DNA of 10,105 bases from Pseudomonadota bacterium (GTDB taxonomy: Bacteria > Pseudomonadota > Gammaproteobacteria > Xanthomonadales > Xanthomonadaceae): the NCBI GenBank assembly GCA_023423675.1, contig JAFAFD010000008.1, positions 1 to 10,105 of the forward strand, read 5' to 3'. The position numbers and the translations under genes were made by a program. Positions 1 to 10,105 of this stretch are shown here, in pieces. Numbering within the stretch: the stretch's first letter is position 1; every line of letters begins with the position of its first letter. The notes under the pieces were generated by a model that did no database searches, was not told where the DNA came from, and was given only the letters and a program-made list of their open reading frames with translations.

Positions 1-283
1 GGTACTGCTTGCGCCCACGCGCATCGCGGCCGGTGGCCTGCAGGTGGCCGTTGGCGTGCGCGCAGATCCACACGGCGTTGTAGGCCGGCGGGATGGCCAG
101 CGCGCGGATGCGCTGGAGGGTGGCGGCATCGCGCACCGCGTGGCCATCGGCATCGCGGTAGGCAAAGCCCTTGCCTGCGCGGCGCCGGCTGATGCCGGGC
201 TGGGTGTCATCGACATAACGCAGGCCCGCCGCGCGTGCGGCCTGTTGTTCGGGGGTGGGGGTCGTGGGCATGGCTGGCAGCAT
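1..283 (-). CDS. DNA topoisomerase IB, N-terminal part (runs off left edge)
   Basis: This is the 5' end of a gene for a type IB (eukaryotic/poxvirus-like) topoisomerase, which relaxes supercoils by nicking one strand through a 3'-phosphotyrosine. About 94 residues are visible. The family's N-terminal DNA-binding signature is clear: LRYVDDTQPGISRRRAGKGF, then a YRDADG stretch, then IRALAIPPAYNAVWIC and HLQATGRDARGRKQY. The catalytic Arg/Lys/Arg/His/Tyr residues lie beyond the window edge. Two in-frame ATGs are possible, at 283 (MLPAMPTT...) and 271 (MPTT...). Neither has a good Shine-Dalgarno, so the start is uncertain by four codons. The gene is divergent from the I78 lipoprotein gene, and the two share roughly 105 bases of upstream DNA. 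The family call is firm; the start is not. Confidence 0.88.
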   Translation of the reverse strand, partial: MLPAMPTTPTPEQQAARAAGLRYVDDTQPGISRRRAGKGFAYRDADGHAVRDAATLQRIRALAIPPAYNAVWICAHANGHLQATGRDARGRKQY

Positions 284-388
284 GGACAGCGCCGTGCAGC
301 CGACGCGTCAATAACGCAAGACAAACACGTGAGGATGGGTTCGCGGCTATGCTCGGGTCTTCACAGTCCCTTCCGTTCCGGAGTCATG
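284..388. promoter_or_regulatory. Divergent intergenic region, topoisomerase IB / I78 lipoprotein
   Basis: These 105 bases lie between two divergent starts and must hold at least one promoter for each gene. I cannot assign convincing sigma-70 hexamers. The best -10-like hexamer on the plus strand is TATGCT at 348-353, but no matching -35 lies 16-18 bases upstream. The segment around 308-330 is slightly AT-richer than its surroundings. A GGAG at 380-383 serves the lipoprotein start. Confidence 0.35.
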
Positions 389-778
389 ATGTCGTTCCAG
401 ATCCGCGCCCGTTCGCTCTCCGCCCTGCTGCTGCCGGCCGTGCTGGCGTTGTCCGCCTGCCAGGCGCCAGCGCTGGATGAGCAGGATTCGGCCACCGCCC
501 ACGCCCAGCAGGCCGCTGAAGCCGCCAAGGCGCCGGCCGATGAAGCCGGCAAGGCCACCGAAGCACCGCCGGCCGGCACCTGCGATGCCAGCCAGGTGCA
601 GAGTCTGGTCGGCCAGGCCTACACCGATGCGCTGGGCAAGCAGGCCCAGGAAGATGCCGCCGCCAGCCAGGTGCGCGTGCTCAAGCCCAATGACGTGGCC
701 ACGATGGAGTTCCTGGGCGATCGCCTGAACATCGAAGTGGACGAAAAGGGCCTGGTCAGCGGCGCTCGCTGCGGCTGA
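389..778 (+). CDS. Peptidase inhibitor I78 family lipoprotein
   Basis: A 129-residue predicted lipoprotein. A basic N-terminus and hydrophobic stretch end in a lipobox (LSAC) at Cys24, with Gln at +2, so outer-membrane sorting is expected. Residues 25-63 are a low-complexity linker rich in Ala, Glu, Lys and Gln, probably a flexible tether. The C-terminal domain (about 65-129) begins CDASQVQSLVGQ and ends with RLNIEVDEKGLVSGARCG, the pattern of the proteinase inhibitor I78 family, which includes inhibitors of serine proteases. Cys65 and Cys128 could form a disulfide in the periplasm. GGAG at 380-383 sits five bases before the ATG at 389; an adjacent ATG at 386 is only two bases from it and is less likely. 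The reading frame stays open upstream to 44, but that part overlaps the topoisomerase gene and is not expected to be translated. Which protease is inhibited cannot be read from sequence. The gene appears monocistronic. Confidence 0.85.
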   Translation: MSFQIRARSLSALLLPAVLALSACQAPALDEQDSATAHAQQAAEAAKAPADEAGKATEAPPAGTCDASQVQSLVGQAYTDALGKQAQEDAAASQVRVLKPNDVATMEFLGDRLNIEVDEKGLVSGARCG

Positions 779-787
779 CGGAAAGCC

Positions 788-815
788 AACGCCGGCAAGG
801 GTTTGCCGGCGTTTT
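788..815 (+). terminator. Intrinsic terminator after the I78 lipoprotein gene
   Basis: A perfect 11-bp inverted repeat: AACGCCGGCAA at 788-798 and TTGCCGGCGTT at 803-813, with a GGGT loop and a short T-run (TTTT at 812-815). It begins ten bases after the stop codon. This is a textbook intrinsic terminator and should insulate the gltB promoter from read-through. Confidence 0.85.
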
Positions 816-836
816 GGTTGCACGCGCAACCGTGTA

Positions 837-865
837 TTGCGGCGTTGCAACAACTGTGATCTAGT
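837..865 (+). promoter_or_regulatory. Candidate sigma-70 promoter for gltBD
   Basis: TTGCGG at 837-842 and TCTAGT at 860-865 are separated by 17 bases, and TGA at 857-859 fits an extended -10 element. The -35 match is poor (3 of 6) and the -10 moderate (4 of 6). This would put the transcript start near 872, just after the terminator of the preceding gene and about 80 bases before gltB. No sigma-54 GG/GC pair at the right spacing was obvious by eye. This is an inference from hexamers only. Confidence 0.35.
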
Positions 866-880
866 CGAGGCATCCGGTGG

Positions 881-946
881 CCTCATGATGCGCTCCAGGG
901 AATGAGCGGGCACGAGTGTCCCTGCTCATTTCATTTCGCATCGAGG
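881..946 (+). promoter_or_regulatory. Structured gltB leader that could cover the ribosome binding site
   Basis: Two nested inverted repeats lie in the leader. Outer helix: CCTC (881-884) plus GATGCG (887-892), with AT bulged, is complementary to CGCATC (937-942) plus GAGG (943-946), giving ten base pairs. GAGG is the gltB Shine-Dalgarno, five bases before the ATG at 952. Inner hairpin: GGAATGAGC (899-907) pairs with GCTCATTTC (924-932) with one G-U, extended by GGG (908-910) with CCC (920-922) around a bulged T, and closed by a small GAGT loop. A competing pairing, GAGGC (867-871) with GCCTC (880-884), would free the Shine-Dalgarno if the transcript starts far enough upstream. The complementarity is directly visible; folding in the cell and any ligand are inference. 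Confidence 0.4.
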
Positions 947-951
947 TAGAG

Positions 952-3900
952 ATGGCCCCCCGCAACCGCCAAGGGCTTTACGACCCGCGCTCCGAGCGCG
1001 ACGCCTGTGGATTCGGCATGGTCGCGCAGCTTGACGACCAGCCCTCACGTCTACTGGTCGACACCGCCATCGCCGCGCTTTCGCGCATGACCCACCGCGG
1101 CGGTGTTGCCGCCGACGGGCTGACCGGCGATGGCTGCGGCCTGCTGCTGCGCCGCCCCGATGCCTTCCTGAAACTGCTGGCCAGCGAAGCAGGCATCACC
1201 GTGGGTGCGCGCTTCGCCGCCGGCCTGGTGTTCCTGCCGCACGATGCCGAGGCCGCGCAGGCCTGCCGCACGCAGCTGCAGGCGCAGGTGGAAGCGGTCG
1301 GCTGCAAGGTGGCCGGCTGGCGCGAGGTGCCCACCGATGACAGCGTCTGCGGCCAGCTGGCCCGCGATACGCTGCCGCGCATCGAACAGGTGTTCGTCGA
1401 CGCCGGTGTCGGCCAGGACGACGGCGGCTTCGCGCTGGCCCTGTTCCTGGCCCGCCGCCGCAGCGAACAGCAGCTGCGCGAGCATGCCGATTACTACGTC
1501 ACCACCCTCAGCCCCAACGCGATCAGCTACAAGGGCATGGTGCTGCCGGACAAGCTGAGCCGCTTCTTCCCGGACCTGCAGCGCCGCGAACTGGCCTCCA
1601 GTGCCATCGTGTTCCACCAGCGCTACTCCACCAACACGCTGCCGCGCTGGCCGCTGGCGCACCCGTTCCGCATGCTCGCCCACAACGGGGAGATCAACAC
1701 GATCGAGGGCAACCGCCGCTGGGCGCAGGCGCGCAGCAAGGTGTGGAAGACCCCGCGCTTCGACATCGCCGAGTTCGATCCGGTCATCTCCATGCACGGC
1801 TCGGATTCGCAGAGCCTGGACAACATGCTGGAACTGATGGTGTCCGGTGGCATGGAACTGATCCAGGCGCTGCGCATCCTGGTGCCGCCGGCGACCCAGT
1901 CGCTGGAGTTCAAGGATCCCGACCTGGCCGCGTTCTACGAGTTCCATGGCCTGAACAGCGAGCCGTGGGACGGCCCGGCCGGCATCGTCGCCTGCGACAG
2001 CCGCTATGCGGTGTGTACGCTGGACCGCAACGGCCTGCGCCCGGCGCGCTGGATGCTGACCGCCGACCGCCACTTCCTGGTCGCCTCCGAAGCGGGCGTG
2101 TGGGAAGTGCCGACCGAGCGCGTGGTGCGCAAGGGCAAGCTCGGCCCGGGCGAGATGATCGCCATCGACCTCAAGCGCGGCGACCTGCTCGATTCGGAAG
2201 CCATCGACCGCATCAACCGCGGCCGCGCGCCGTACAAGCAGTGGCTGCAGCAGGGCGTCACCTACCTGCAGACCGAACTGATCGATCCGTCGCTGGTGGA
2301 GGAACCCTTCGACGAAGGCACCCTGCGCAGCTACCACAAGCTGTACCAGCTCAGCAGCGAGGAAGTGGAGCAGGTGCTGCGGCCGCTGGCCGAGACCGAG
2401 CAGGAAGCCACCGGCTCGATGGGTGATGACACGCCGATGGCCGTGCTCAGCCAGCGCAGCCGCCCGCTGTACGACTATTTCCGCCAGGCGTTCGCGCAGG
2501 TCACCAACCCGCCGATCGATCCGCTGCGCGAAGACTGCGCGATGTCCCTGTCCACCCAGCTCGGCAAGGAGACCAACATCTTCCATGCCGGCCCGGAGAC
2601 GGTGAACCACGTCATCCTCAATTCGCCGGTGCTGAGCCAACGCAAGCTGCGCCAGCTGCTGAAGATGGACCAGTACGTGCAGGCCAACCGCCTGCTCGAC
2701 CTGTCCTACAGCGAGGACGAAGGCCTGCGCGCCGGCATCGAGCGCATCTGCGCCGAGGCCGAACAGGCCGCCCGCGAGGGCATGGTGATGCTGCTGCTGT
2801 CCGACCGCTACCCGGTAGCCGGGCGTCCGATGGTGCACGCCCTGCTGGCCACCAGTGCCATCCACCACCACCTCTCGCGCCTGGGCCTGCGCTGCGACGT
2901 CAACCTCATCGTCGAGACCGGTACCGCGCGCGACCCGCACCACATGGCCTGCCTGCTCGGCTTCGGCGCCACTGCGGTGTACCCGTACCTGGCCTACCAG
3001 ACCCTGTTCGACCTCGGCCGCCGCGGCATCCTCAAGCTCAGCAAGGGTGGCGAGCAGTCGCAGATCGGCCGCCGCTACCGCAAGGGCGTGTACAAGGGCC
3101 TGTCGAAGATCATCTCGAAGATGGGCATCTGTACCGTGGCCAGCTACCGCGGTGCGCAGCTGTTCGAGATCATCGGCCTGGAACCGGACGTGGTCGATCT
3201 GTGCTTCCCCGATACCGCCTCGCGCATCGGTGGCGCCGGCTTCGCCCGCCTGGATGCCGATGCACGCGAACTCTGCGCGCAGGCCTGGGACGCGCAGCAG
3301 GGCGTGGATGTGGGCGGCCTGCTGAAGTACGTGCACGGCGGCGAATACCACATGTACAACCCGGACGTGGTGACCACCCTGCAGCGCGCGGCGCGCAGCG
3401 GTGACCCGCGTGCGTGGCAGCAGTACTGCGACGCCGTGCATGCACGGCCGCCGTCGGCACTGCGCGACCTGCTGGAACTGGTGCCGTCCGCTGCGCCGAC
3501 GCCGCTGGACGAGGTGGCCCCGGCCAGTGAACTGTTCCCGCGCTTCGACACCGCGGCCATCAGCCTCGGCGCGCTGTCGCCGGAAGCGCATGAAGCGCTG
3601 GCCATCGCGATGAACCGCCTCGGCGGCCGCAGCAATTCCGGCGAAGGTGGCGAAGACCCGGCGCGCTATGGCACGCAGCGCCGCAGCAAGATCAAGCAGG
3701 TGGCCTCGGGCCGCTTCGGTGTCACCGCCGAATACCTGGTCAATGCCGAAGTGCTGCAGATCAAGGTCGCGCAGGGCGCCAAGCCCGGCGAAGGCGGCCA
3801 GCTGCCTGGCCACAAGGTCAACGAACTGATCGCCCGCCTGCGCTATGCCAAGCCGGGCATCGGCCTGATCTCGCCGCCGCCGCACCACGACATCTATTCC

Positions 3901-5406
3901 ATCGAAGACCTGGCCCAGCTGATCTACGACCTCAAGCAGGTCAACCCGACCGCGCTGGTGTCGGTGAAGCTGGTCAGCCATGCCGGCGTGGGCACTATTG
4001 CCGCCGGCGTGGTCAAGGCCGGTGCGGACCTGATCACCATTTCCGGCCATGACGGCGGCACCGGCGCTTCGCCGGTCAGCTCCATCCGCTATGCCGGCGT
4101 GCCGTGGGAACTGGGCGTGGCCGAAGCGCACCAGGCCCTGCTGGCCAACGACCTGCGCGGGCGCACCCTGCTGCAGACCGACGGCGGCCTGAAGACCGGC
4201 CTGGACGTGGTCAAGGCCGCGTTGCTGGGTGCCGACAGCTTCGGCTTCGGCACCGCGCCGATGATCGTGCTGGGCTGCAAGTATCTGCGCATCTGCCATC
4301 TCAACAACTGCGCCACCGGCGTCGCCACCCAGGATGAGCGCCTGCGCGAGAACCACTTCACCGGCCAGCCCGAGCGCGTGGAGAACTTCTTCCGCCTGCT
4401 GGCCGAGGAAGTGCGTGGCTGGCTGTCCTACCTGGGCGCGCGTTCGCTGGAAGAGATCGTCGGCCGCACCGACCTGCTGCGGCAGATCGAGGCCGCGCCG
4501 CGCGACGGCGTCCGCGTGGACCTGTCGCGCCTGCTGGCCGATGCCCGTTACGAAGGCAGCCACTGCGCCGCGCAGCGCCTGTACGAATCGCCGGACAGCC
4601 TGGCCACGCAGATGGACGGCCTGCTGGCACCGGCCATCGAACACAAGCAGGGTGGCGAGCACCGCTTCCTGATCCATAACACCGACCGCAGCATCGGCAC
4701 CCGCCTGGCCGGTGCCGTGGCCCGCGCGCACGGCAACCAGGGCATGTCCGAAGCACCGCTGGAACTGCGCTTCCGCGGCAGTGCCGGGCAGAGCTTCGGC
4801 GCCTTCAACGTCGGCGGCCTGCACCTGGAAGTGGAAGGCGAAGCCAACGACTACGTCGGCAAGGGCATGGCCGGCGGCCGCCTGGTGGTGCGTCCACCGC
4901 GTGGCGCGCGCTTCGAGGCCCGCAGCACCGCCATCATCGGCAACACCTGCCTGTACGGCGCCACCGGTGGCGAGCTGTTTGCCGCCGGTCGCGCGGGCGA
5001 GCGCTTCGCGGTGCGCAATTCCGGCGCGCTGGCGGTGGTGGAAGGTGCCGGTGACCACTGCTGCGAATACATGACCGACGGCGTGGTGCTGGTGCTGGGC
5101 AAGGTCGGCCTGAACTTCGGCGCCGGCTTCACCGGTGGCCTGGCCTACGTGCTGGACGTCGATCGCGATTTCGTCGACCGCTACAACCACGAGCTGATCG
5201 ACATCCACCGCGTATCGGCCGAGGGCTTCGAGAACTACCGCCAGCACCTGCACCGCCTGATCGGCCGCCACCGCGAGCTGACCGGCAGTATCTGGGCGCA
5301 GCAGATCATGGATGAGTTCCGCGATTACATCGGCAAGTTCTGGCTGGTCAAACCGAAGGCCGCCAGCATCGAGTCGCTGACTGAAACCCTGCGACGCGCC
5401 GCGTAA
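952..5406 (+). CDS. gltB: Glutamate synthase [NADPH] large (alpha) subunit
   Basis: Large subunit of GOGAT, 1484 residues, the usual length for the bacterial alpha chain. It removes the amide of glutamine, channels ammonia to 2-oxoglutarate on FMN, and yields glutamate in the cytoplasm. The N-terminal class II glutaminase domain has its nucleophile at Cys19 (DACGFG), so residues 1-18 are a propeptide to be removed. QRYSTNT (223-229) and HNGEINT (244-250) are active-site motifs of that domain. A central domain follows. The FMN/2-oxoglutarate domain (about 860-1210) includes GHDGGTGASP and the 3Fe-4S cysteines 1109, 1115 and 1120 in CKYLRICHLNNC. The C-terminal beta-helix (about 1280-1430) has repeated G-x-x-G-x-G steps (FGAFNVGGLHLEVEG, YVGKGMAGGRLVV). 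The ATG at 952 is chosen for its GAGG at 943-946; a GTG at 916 would add 12 residues but lies inside the leader hairpin. It is followed by gltD after 84 bases. No frameshift or missing key residue is seen. Confidence 0.98.
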   Translation: MAPRNRQGLYDPRSERDACGFGMVAQLDDQPSRLLVDTAIAALSRMTHRGGVAADGLTGDGCGLLLRRPDAFLKLLASEAGITVGARFAAGLVFLPHDAEAAQACRTQLQAQVEAVGCKVAGWREVPTDDSVCGQLARDTLPRIEQVFVDAGVGQDDGGFALALFLARRRSEQQLREHADYYVTTLSPNAISYKGMVLPDKLSRFFPDLQRRELASSAIVFHQRYSTNTLPRWPLAHPFRMLAHNGEINTIEGNRRWAQARSKVWKTPRFDIAEFDPVISMHGSDSQSLDNMLELMVSGGMELIQALRILVPPATQSLEFKDPDLAAFYEFHGLNSEPWDGPAGIVACDSRYAVCTLDRNGLRPARWMLTADRHFLVASEAGVWEVPTERVVRKGKLGPGEMIAIDLKRGDLLDSEAIDRINRGRAPYKQWLQQGVTYLQTELIDPSLVEEPFDEGTLRSYHKLYQLSSEEVEQVLRPLAETEQEATGSMGDDTPMAVLSQRSRPLYDYFRQAFAQVTNPPIDPLREDCAMSLSTQLGKETNIFHAGPETVNHVILNSPVLSQRKLRQLLKMDQYVQANRLLDLSYSEDEGLRAGIERICAEAEQAAREGMVMLLLSDRYPVAGRPMVHALLATSAIHHHLSRLGLRCDVNLIVETGTARDPHHMACLLGFGATAVYPYLAYQTLFDLGRRGILKLSKGGEQSQIGRRYRKGVYKGLSKIISKMGICTVASYRGAQLFEIIGLEPDVVDLCFPDTASRIGGAGFARLDADARELCAQAWDAQQGVDVGGLLKYVHGGEYHMYNPDVVTTLQRAARSGDPRAWQQYCDAVHARPPSALRDLLELVPSAAPTPLDEVAPASELFPRFDTAAISLGALSPEAHEALAIAMNRLGGRSNSGEGGEDPARYGTQRRSKIKQVASGRFGVTAEYLVNAEVLQIKVAQGAKPGEGGQLPGHKVNELIARLRYAKPGIGLISPPPHHDIYSIEDLAQLIYDLKQVNPTALVSVKLVSHAGVGTIAAGVVKAGADLITISGHDGGTGASPVSSIRYAGVPWELGVAEAHQALLANDLRGRTLLQTDGGLKTGLDVVKAALLGADSFGFGTAPMIVLGCKYLRICHLNNCATGVATQDERLRENHFTGQPERVENFFRLLAEEVRGWLSYLGARSLEEIVGRTDLLRQIEAAPRDGVRVDLSRLLADARYEGSHCAAQRLYESPDSLATQMDGLLAPAIEHKQGGEHRFLIHNTDRSIGTRLAGAVARAHGNQGMSEAPLELRFRGSAGQSFGAFNVGGLHLEVEGEANDYVGKGMAGGRLVVRPPRGARFEARSTAIIGNTCLYGATGGELFAAGRAGERFAVRNSGALAVVEGAGDHCCEYMTDGVVLVLGKVGLNFGAGFTGGLAYVLDVDRDFVDRYNHELIDIHRVSAEGFENYRQHLHRLIGRHRELTGSIWAQQIMDEFRDYIGKFWLVKPKAASIESLTETLRRAA

Positions 5407-9006
<3,600 letters not shown>

Positions 9007-9168
9007 GATTACTCCTCAGGCCGCAGGCCGGACACGCGGCTGCACGAAGCAGCGGCCACCTGTCACGCTAGCGACGCGCCCCGCAGCGACAATGAGGAAA
9101 ATTGCAAATCGCTCAAGTGATACTGATAGCGACATACACTGCCGCTTCCACCACTGAGGACGCCCGCG
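9007..9168. promoter_or_regulatory. Divergent intergenic region, sensor kinase homologue / MGS-like gene
   Basis: These 162 bases separate two divergent starts. About 9091-9140 is distinctly AT-richer than its surroundings and probably contains the promoters. On the plus strand TTGCAA (9102-9107) could be a -35, with GATAGC (9125-9130) as a poor -10 at 17-base spacing; TACACT (9135-9140) is an alternative -10. On the minus strand TTGAGC (9117 to 9112) is a possible -35. GCGAC occurs three times (9071, 9086, 9129), which might be chance. GAGGA at 9156-9160, eight bases before the ATG, is the ribosome binding site of the MGS-like gene. The exact promoter positions are uncertain. Confidence 0.4.
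9012..9017 (-). promoter_or_regulatory. Ribosome binding site fixing the GTG start of the sensor kinase gene
   Basis: On the minus strand, GAGGAG (9017 to 9012) is followed by five bases (TAATC) and then GTG at 9006. This is the strongest Shine-Dalgarno in the window and supports the rare start codon. Confidence 0.75.
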
Positions 9169-10038
9169 ATGCGCATCGGCCTGGCCGCCAACCGCCTGCA
9201 CCACCATGACGCGCGTGCCGCGCTGTTCCGCTGGCTGCGTGCCAGTGAGCCGGGCCTGCGCGAGCTGGGCGTGTCCCTGCATGCAGTCGGGCGTACCCAC
9301 GACGCGATCGAACGCAACGGCTTCCTGTCCGGCTATGCGGGCCTGCATCGCTATCCCTACGGCCGCCAGGGCGGCCTGATGAAGCTGGTGGCCGAAGTGG
9401 TCGGCATGGGACCGGAGCGCACCCTCGACGGCGCGATCTACCTGATCGATCCGGTCGACCCGTCGTCGGTGTTCCCCGAAGCGACCGCGCTCAAGCGGCA
9501 GTGCGTGATCCATGGCAAGCCGTTCATTTCGACCGTGGCCACCGCGCGCGACTGGATCGAGATCGAACGCGTCCACGCCGGGTTGGCCGCCGATGCCGGT
9601 GCTGATGACCTGCACGCGTTCGAAGGACAGACCCTGGCGCTGATCGCCCACGATGCGATGAAGCCGGCGATGCTGGCCTTCGCCGACGAGCATTTCGACG
9701 TGCTGGCCCGCTTCGGCGAGCGCGTGGCCACCGGCACCACCGGCCAGCGCCTCAACGAGCTGGCGTGGAGCCGCGGCTGGCCCACCGATACGCCGTGGGT
9801 GACGCGCTACCAGAGCGGTCCGATGGGCGGCGATGCGCAGATTGCCGACCGGGTGTTGGAGGGTCGTTGCCAGCGCGCGATCTTCTTCGAGGATCCGCAT
9901 GTGGCGCGCCAGCATGAGGCCGATATCCAGCTGCTGGAGCGGGCGGTGACGACGGTGACCGACGAGGCGGTGTGCATTACCGCACCGCGGGTGGCGGCAC
10001 GCTGGGCGGCGGCGGCGGCGCTGCGCGCAGCCCGGTAG
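9169..10038 (+). CDS. Methylglyoxal synthase-like protein with two MGS domains
   Basis: A 289-residue protein, about twice the 152 residues of E. coli MgsA, which turns dihydroxyacetone phosphate into methylglyoxal plus phosphate. Residues about 154-289 align with MgsA and keep its key positions: IAHD with D162, phosphate-binding ATGTTG (187-192), SGPMGGD (216-222) with catalytic-base D222, and FFEDP with D242, H249 and D252 (E. coli D20, D71, D91, H98, D101). About eight extra residues sit between TTG and SGP, and the end is a short Ala/Arg-rich tail where MgsA has its last strand and helix. Residues 1 to about 140 follow the same fold pattern (AVGRTH, then RQGGL, then LIDP with D94, then ISTVATARDWI). 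By hand alignment the catalytic base becomes Leu, H98 becomes Val and D101 becomes Glu, so this half is probably not catalytic. The start ATG has GAGGA eight bases upstream. The TAG stop lies in the head of a SMAG repeat. The family call is strong; activity is inferred. Confidence 0.85.
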   Translation: MRIGLAANRLHHHDARAALFRWLRASEPGLRELGVSLHAVGRTHDAIERNGFLSGYAGLHRYPYGRQGGLMKLVAEVVGMGPERTLDGAIYLIDPVDPSSVFPEATALKRQCVIHGKPFISTVATARDWIEIERVHAGLAADAGADDLHAFEGQTLALIAHDAMKPAMLAFADEHFDVLARFGERVATGTTGQRLNELAWSRGWPTDTPWVTRYQSGPMGGDAQIADRVLEGRCQRAIFFEDPHVARQHEADIQLLERAVTTVTDEAVCITAPRVAARWAAAAALRAAR

Positions 10039-10058
10039 AGCCGAGCCCATGCTCGGCT
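10035..10058 (+). repeat. SMAG palindromic repeat overlapping the MGS-like gene's stop codon
   Basis: GTAG at 10035-10038, then AGCCGAGC (10039-10046), loop CCAT, GCTCGGCT (10051-10058): a perfect 8-bp stem with the canonical SMAG head. TAG of the head is the stop codon of the upstream gene. No T-run follows, so it may protect the 3' end of the message or act only as a weak terminator. The last 47 bases of the window hold nothing I can identify. Confidence 0.85.
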
Positions 10059-10105
10059 GCTTCTCGTCGGGCGGACTGGAAACCCCGCGCTGCGCGCGTA
10101 AGCCG

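Noticed and set aside
44..388. N-terminal extension of the I78 lipoprotein frame back to 44
   Set aside because: It overlaps the topoisomerase IB gene on the other strand and would bury the signal peptide. The lipobox and the GGAG at 380-383 point to a start at 389 (or 386).
899..936. Leader hairpin of gltB as an intrinsic terminator or attenuator
   Set aside because: The sequence after the stem (TTTCATTT overlapping the stem end) is not an uninterrupted T-run, and I saw no leader peptide rich in Glu or Gln codons. A translational role fits better.
916..951. GTG start at 916 for gltB, giving 12 extra residues
   Set aside because: It sits in the loop of the leader hairpin, while the ATG at 952 has a well-spaced GAGG. 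The 18-residue propeptide from 952 is short but acceptable.
1051..5271. Antisense open frame of 1406 codons opposite gltB
   Set aside because: It lies wholly opposite the certain gltB gene, has no recognisable domain, and is what high-GC third-position bias produces on the opposite strand. The open frames opposite gltD (5440-6825), the sensor gene (7381-9120) and the MGS-like gene (9016-10050) are rejected for the same reason.
9169..10038. PurH (IMP cyclohydrolase) or carbamoyl-phosphate synthase fragment, which share the MGS fold
   Set aside because: The C-terminal half has the methylglyoxal synthase motifs ATGTTG, SGPMGGD and the DP...H..D set, and no transformylase or ATP-grasp sequence is attached.
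10059..10105. Start or end of a further gene at the right edge
   Set aside because: Only 47 bases remain, with no recognisable motif on either strand.

Overview
The window looks like chromosome of a high-GC gammaproteobacterium of the Xanthomonadaceae, most likely Stenotrophomonas (S. maltophilia complex). The basis is the GC-rich codon use, a poxvirus-type topoisomerase IB, the gene families present, and three short palindromes headed by GTAG or GTCG that match the SMAG repeats known from S. maltophilia. No database search was possible, so the genus is an inference.

Layout, left to right. (1) The 5' end of a topoisomerase IB gene runs off the left edge on the minus strand. (2) Divergent from it is a small lipoprotein with a peptidase-inhibitor I78 domain, closed by a very good intrinsic terminator. 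(3) A gltB-gltD operon for the two subunits of NADPH glutamate synthase (GOGAT) fills about 952-6936. Its leader has a strong hairpin and a long helix that would cover the gltB ribosome binding site. Its 84-base spacer is largely a direct pair of SMAG-like palindromes. (4) On the minus strand, with its 3' end overlapping gltD by 15 bases, is a BvgS-like membrane sensor kinase homologue. Its ATP-binding domain is intact, but glutamine replaces the phosphoacceptor histidine. (5) Divergent from the kinase is a 289-residue protein made of two methylglyoxal-synthase-fold domains. The C-terminal domain keeps the catalytic residues; the N-terminal one has lost several. Its stop codon lies inside the GTAG head of a third SMAG palindrome.

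The GOGAT operon is ordinary nitrogen-assimilation machinery: glutamine plus 2-oxoglutarate plus NADPH gives two glutamates. The parts most worth a second look are the sensor kinase homologue without its histidine, the double-domain methylglyoxal synthase beside it (the two share a 162-base divergent intergenic region), the gltB leader fold, and the placement of the SMAG palindromes. I see no mobile element, CRISPR array, tRNA or rRNA, and no sign of recent horizontal transfer.
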